Source: Blastococcus sp. KM273128 (GTDB lineage: Bacteria; Actinomycetota; Actinomycetes; Mycobacteriales; Geodermatophilaceae). From it: 53,577 nucleotides of DNA. A model generated the notes under the pieces. The model ran no database searches, was not told where the DNA came from, and saw only the letters and a list, made by a program, of their open reading frames with translations. Both the position numbers and the translations under genes were made by a program. Positions within the stretch are counted from its first letter, which is position 1, and every line of letters starts with the position of its first letter. Below, in pieces: positions 52,499 to 53,577 of the stretch. Location of the stretch: the NCBI RefSeq assembly GCF_021698975.1, contig NZ_SSXA01000018.1, forward strand, positions 1 through 53,577, read 5' to 3'.

Positions 52499-52936
52499 TC
52501 ACAGCTGCCCAGGCAGCGAGGTGGTGCCCGGACCGGTCGGGTCGGCCCCCGGTCCGCGCCCTTGCTGCGCGCGGAGCAGGTCGCGGATCTCGACCAGCAG
52601 CTCGACCTGCGTCGGCGCCACCGGCCCGGGCTCCTCCCCCTTCGCCCGCCGCTCCACGAGCTTCTTCATCGGGGTGACGACCACGAAGTAGACGACGGCC
52701 GCGGTCAGCACGAAGGTGATCACCTGGTTGACGAAGCTCCCCCAGGTGAACACCTGCCCGTCGACGGTGACGGAGCCGCCCGCCTCCCCGCCGCCGCCGA
52801 CCAGGCCGATCAGCGGCTCCAGGAACGACTCGGTGAACGAGGTCACCACCGCGGTGAACGCGGCGCCGATGACGACGGCCACGGCGAGGTCGACGACGTT
52901 GCCGCGGAGCAGGAAGTCCTTGAATCCCTTCAGCAT
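52499..52936 (-). CDS. mscL: Large-conductance mechanosensitive channel
   Basis: This 145-residue protein opens under membrane tension to release solutes on osmotic downshift. MLKGFKDFLLRGNVVDLAVA, VVIGAAFTAVVTSFTESF, the second helix VNQVITFVLTAAVVYFVVV and the C-terminal charged bundle EIRDLLRAQ are typical. It forms a pentamer in the inner membrane. The next gene upstream encodes a SAF-domain protein. Confidence 0.96.
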   Translation of the reverse strand: MLKGFKDFLLRGNVVDLAVAVVIGAAFTAVVTSFTESFLEPLIGLVGGGGEAGGSVTVDGQVFTWGSFVNQVITFVLTAAVVYFVVVTPMKKLVERRAKGEEPGPVAPTQVELLVEIRDLLRAQQGRGPGADPTGPGTTSLPGQL

Positions 52937-52940
52937 GCGG

Positions 52941-53577
52941 TCATCTAACCCGCTCCTCGAGGTCCGGGGCGTCGGCCTCGCCGGGGCGGGGTGGCGGCAG
53001 GCTGACCGTCAGCGTCGCGGTGGCCGCGGCGGCGGCCAGGCGGGCCGCGGTGTCCCCGTCGACGGCGAGCACCAGCAGCCCGGCGCCCGCGTCGCCGTCG
53101 TCCCCGGCCGGGGCGGCCAGCACCAGGGCGCCGGCCGCCACCCGCTCGGCCGGCCCCGCGTCCGGGCCGGCGGCCAGCACGTCGACCCGGTCGCCGGCGC
53201 GCAGCAGCGCCGCCACGGCGAGGTCGGCCAGCCGCACCGGCGCGGCGACCTGGCCGGCGGGCAGCAGGGCGGTCAGCCCCGCGCCCACCAGCCGAGCGTC
53301 GGTGAGCGGCTCGCCGCGGCGGACGTGCCCGGCGAGCACCCGCGCCACCAGGTCGTCCGGGTCGGAGACCACGCCGTCGGGCACCGCGCCGGGCGGCAGC
53401 CGGGCAAGGGCGAGGTGGTCCCTGCCCAGCGGCGTGCCGGCGGGCAGGTCGCCGGCGGCCACCACGACGTCGACACCGGCCGGCTCGGCGCTGCCGGTGG
53501 GGGGCGGGGCGGGGCGCAGCGCCAGCCCGAGGGCGAGCGCGGCCAGCAGTGCGGCGCCCAGCCGGCGGGCGGTCAGC
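52941..53577 (-). CDS. SAF-domain protein (CpaB/RcpC-like), 5' end outside the window
   Basis: The frame is open from the window edge to a stop at 52941, about 212 codons. It has a hydrophobic segment (AALLAALALGLALR), then the SAF motif VVVAAGDLPAGTPLGRDHLA, RVLAGHVRRGEPLTDARLVG and VAAPVRLADLAVAALLRAGD RVDVLA. The layout matches Flp-pilus CpaB-like proteins or actinobacterial SAF proteins. The start lies upstream. Confidence 0.85.
   Translation of the reverse strand, partial: LTARRLGAALLAALALGLALRPAPPPTGSAEPAGVDVVVAAGDLPAGTPLGRDHLALARLPPGAVPDGVVSDPDDLVARVLAGHVRRGEPLTDARLVGAGLTALLPAGQVAAPVRLADLAVAALLRAGDRVDVLAAGPDAGPAERVAAGALVLAAPAGDDGDAGAGLLVLAVDGDTAARLAAAAATATLTVSLPPPRPGEADAPDLEERVR

Overview
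The window is a stretch of ordinary chromosome from a very high G+C actinobacterium. The base composition, GTG-rich starts, many leaderless promoters and gene families such as DUF3027, DUF2771, DUF2530, SepH, UdgX and an F420-dependent TIGR03557 oxidoreductase point to the Geodermatophilaceae (Blastococcus, Modestobacter or Geodermatophilus relatives). This is inferred from gene content only. Genes are packed tightly on both strands with many 4-base stop/start overlaps. No stretch longer than about 300 bases lacks a gene. I see no insertion sequence, prophage, CRISPR array or biosynthetic cluster.

Layout. 1-7033: the start of a helicase-associated protein, a small coupled protein plus acyl-CoA synthetase, an EEP-family phosphohydrolase, a nucleotidyltransferase, two DUF202 membrane proteins and a cold-shock protein. 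7040-11792: a neighbourhood of poorly characterised proteins (DUF2771 lipoprotein, MFS protein, DUF3027, DUF2530) ending in an NCS2 purine permease. 11819-21913: MarR regulator and MFS exporter, RNA 2',3'-cyclic phosphodiesterase, aldo/keto reductase, thioesterase, an ABC-2 exporter operon with its own TetR regulator, an FAD oxidoreductase, a TrmH-family methyltransferase, a YflT-type stress protein and SepH. 22149-28186: an S9 peptidase coupled to a circularly permuted ATP-grasp protein, then a large hybrid histidine kinase. 28249-31431: serC, citA and pdxH. 31484-36845: an MFS protein, udgX, a Na+-efflux-like ABC pair and the F420 oxidoreductase. 36929-43615: a TPR protein, ppc, an inositol-phosphatase-like protein, ferredoxin-NADP reductase and a small monooxygenase. 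43612-47614: a secreted protein, Nei glycosylase, acetyltransferase, tRNA-Arg(CCT), a LuxR-type regulator with a degenerate receiver, and small proteins. 47674-53577: a potassium-channel-like protein, sirtuin, a two-domain DNA-glycosylase/EVE-like protein, thioesterase, VOC and YbaK proteins, MscL and a truncated SAF-domain protein.

Functional threads. Three base-repair or base-surveillance proteins (UdgX, Nei and the MSMEG_6728/EVE-like fusion) lie within 18 kb, which fits a stress- and radiation-tolerant soil or rock actinobacterium. Central metabolism is represented by citA, ppc, serC and pdxH.

The most striking non-coding feature is a family of nested hairpins, each beginning GAAGGAC. 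In three genes the motif lies on or directly after the stop codon. There are four copies: after the aldo/keto reductase, two in tandem between citA and serC, and one after pdxH. The stems covary between copies while a 10-base loop stays fixed, and one copy has lost the inner hairpin. A second unusual locus is a 30-base-arm hairpin flanked by a 42-base direct repeat (5689-5886). Two genes appear to start with CTG inside a CTGA overlap.
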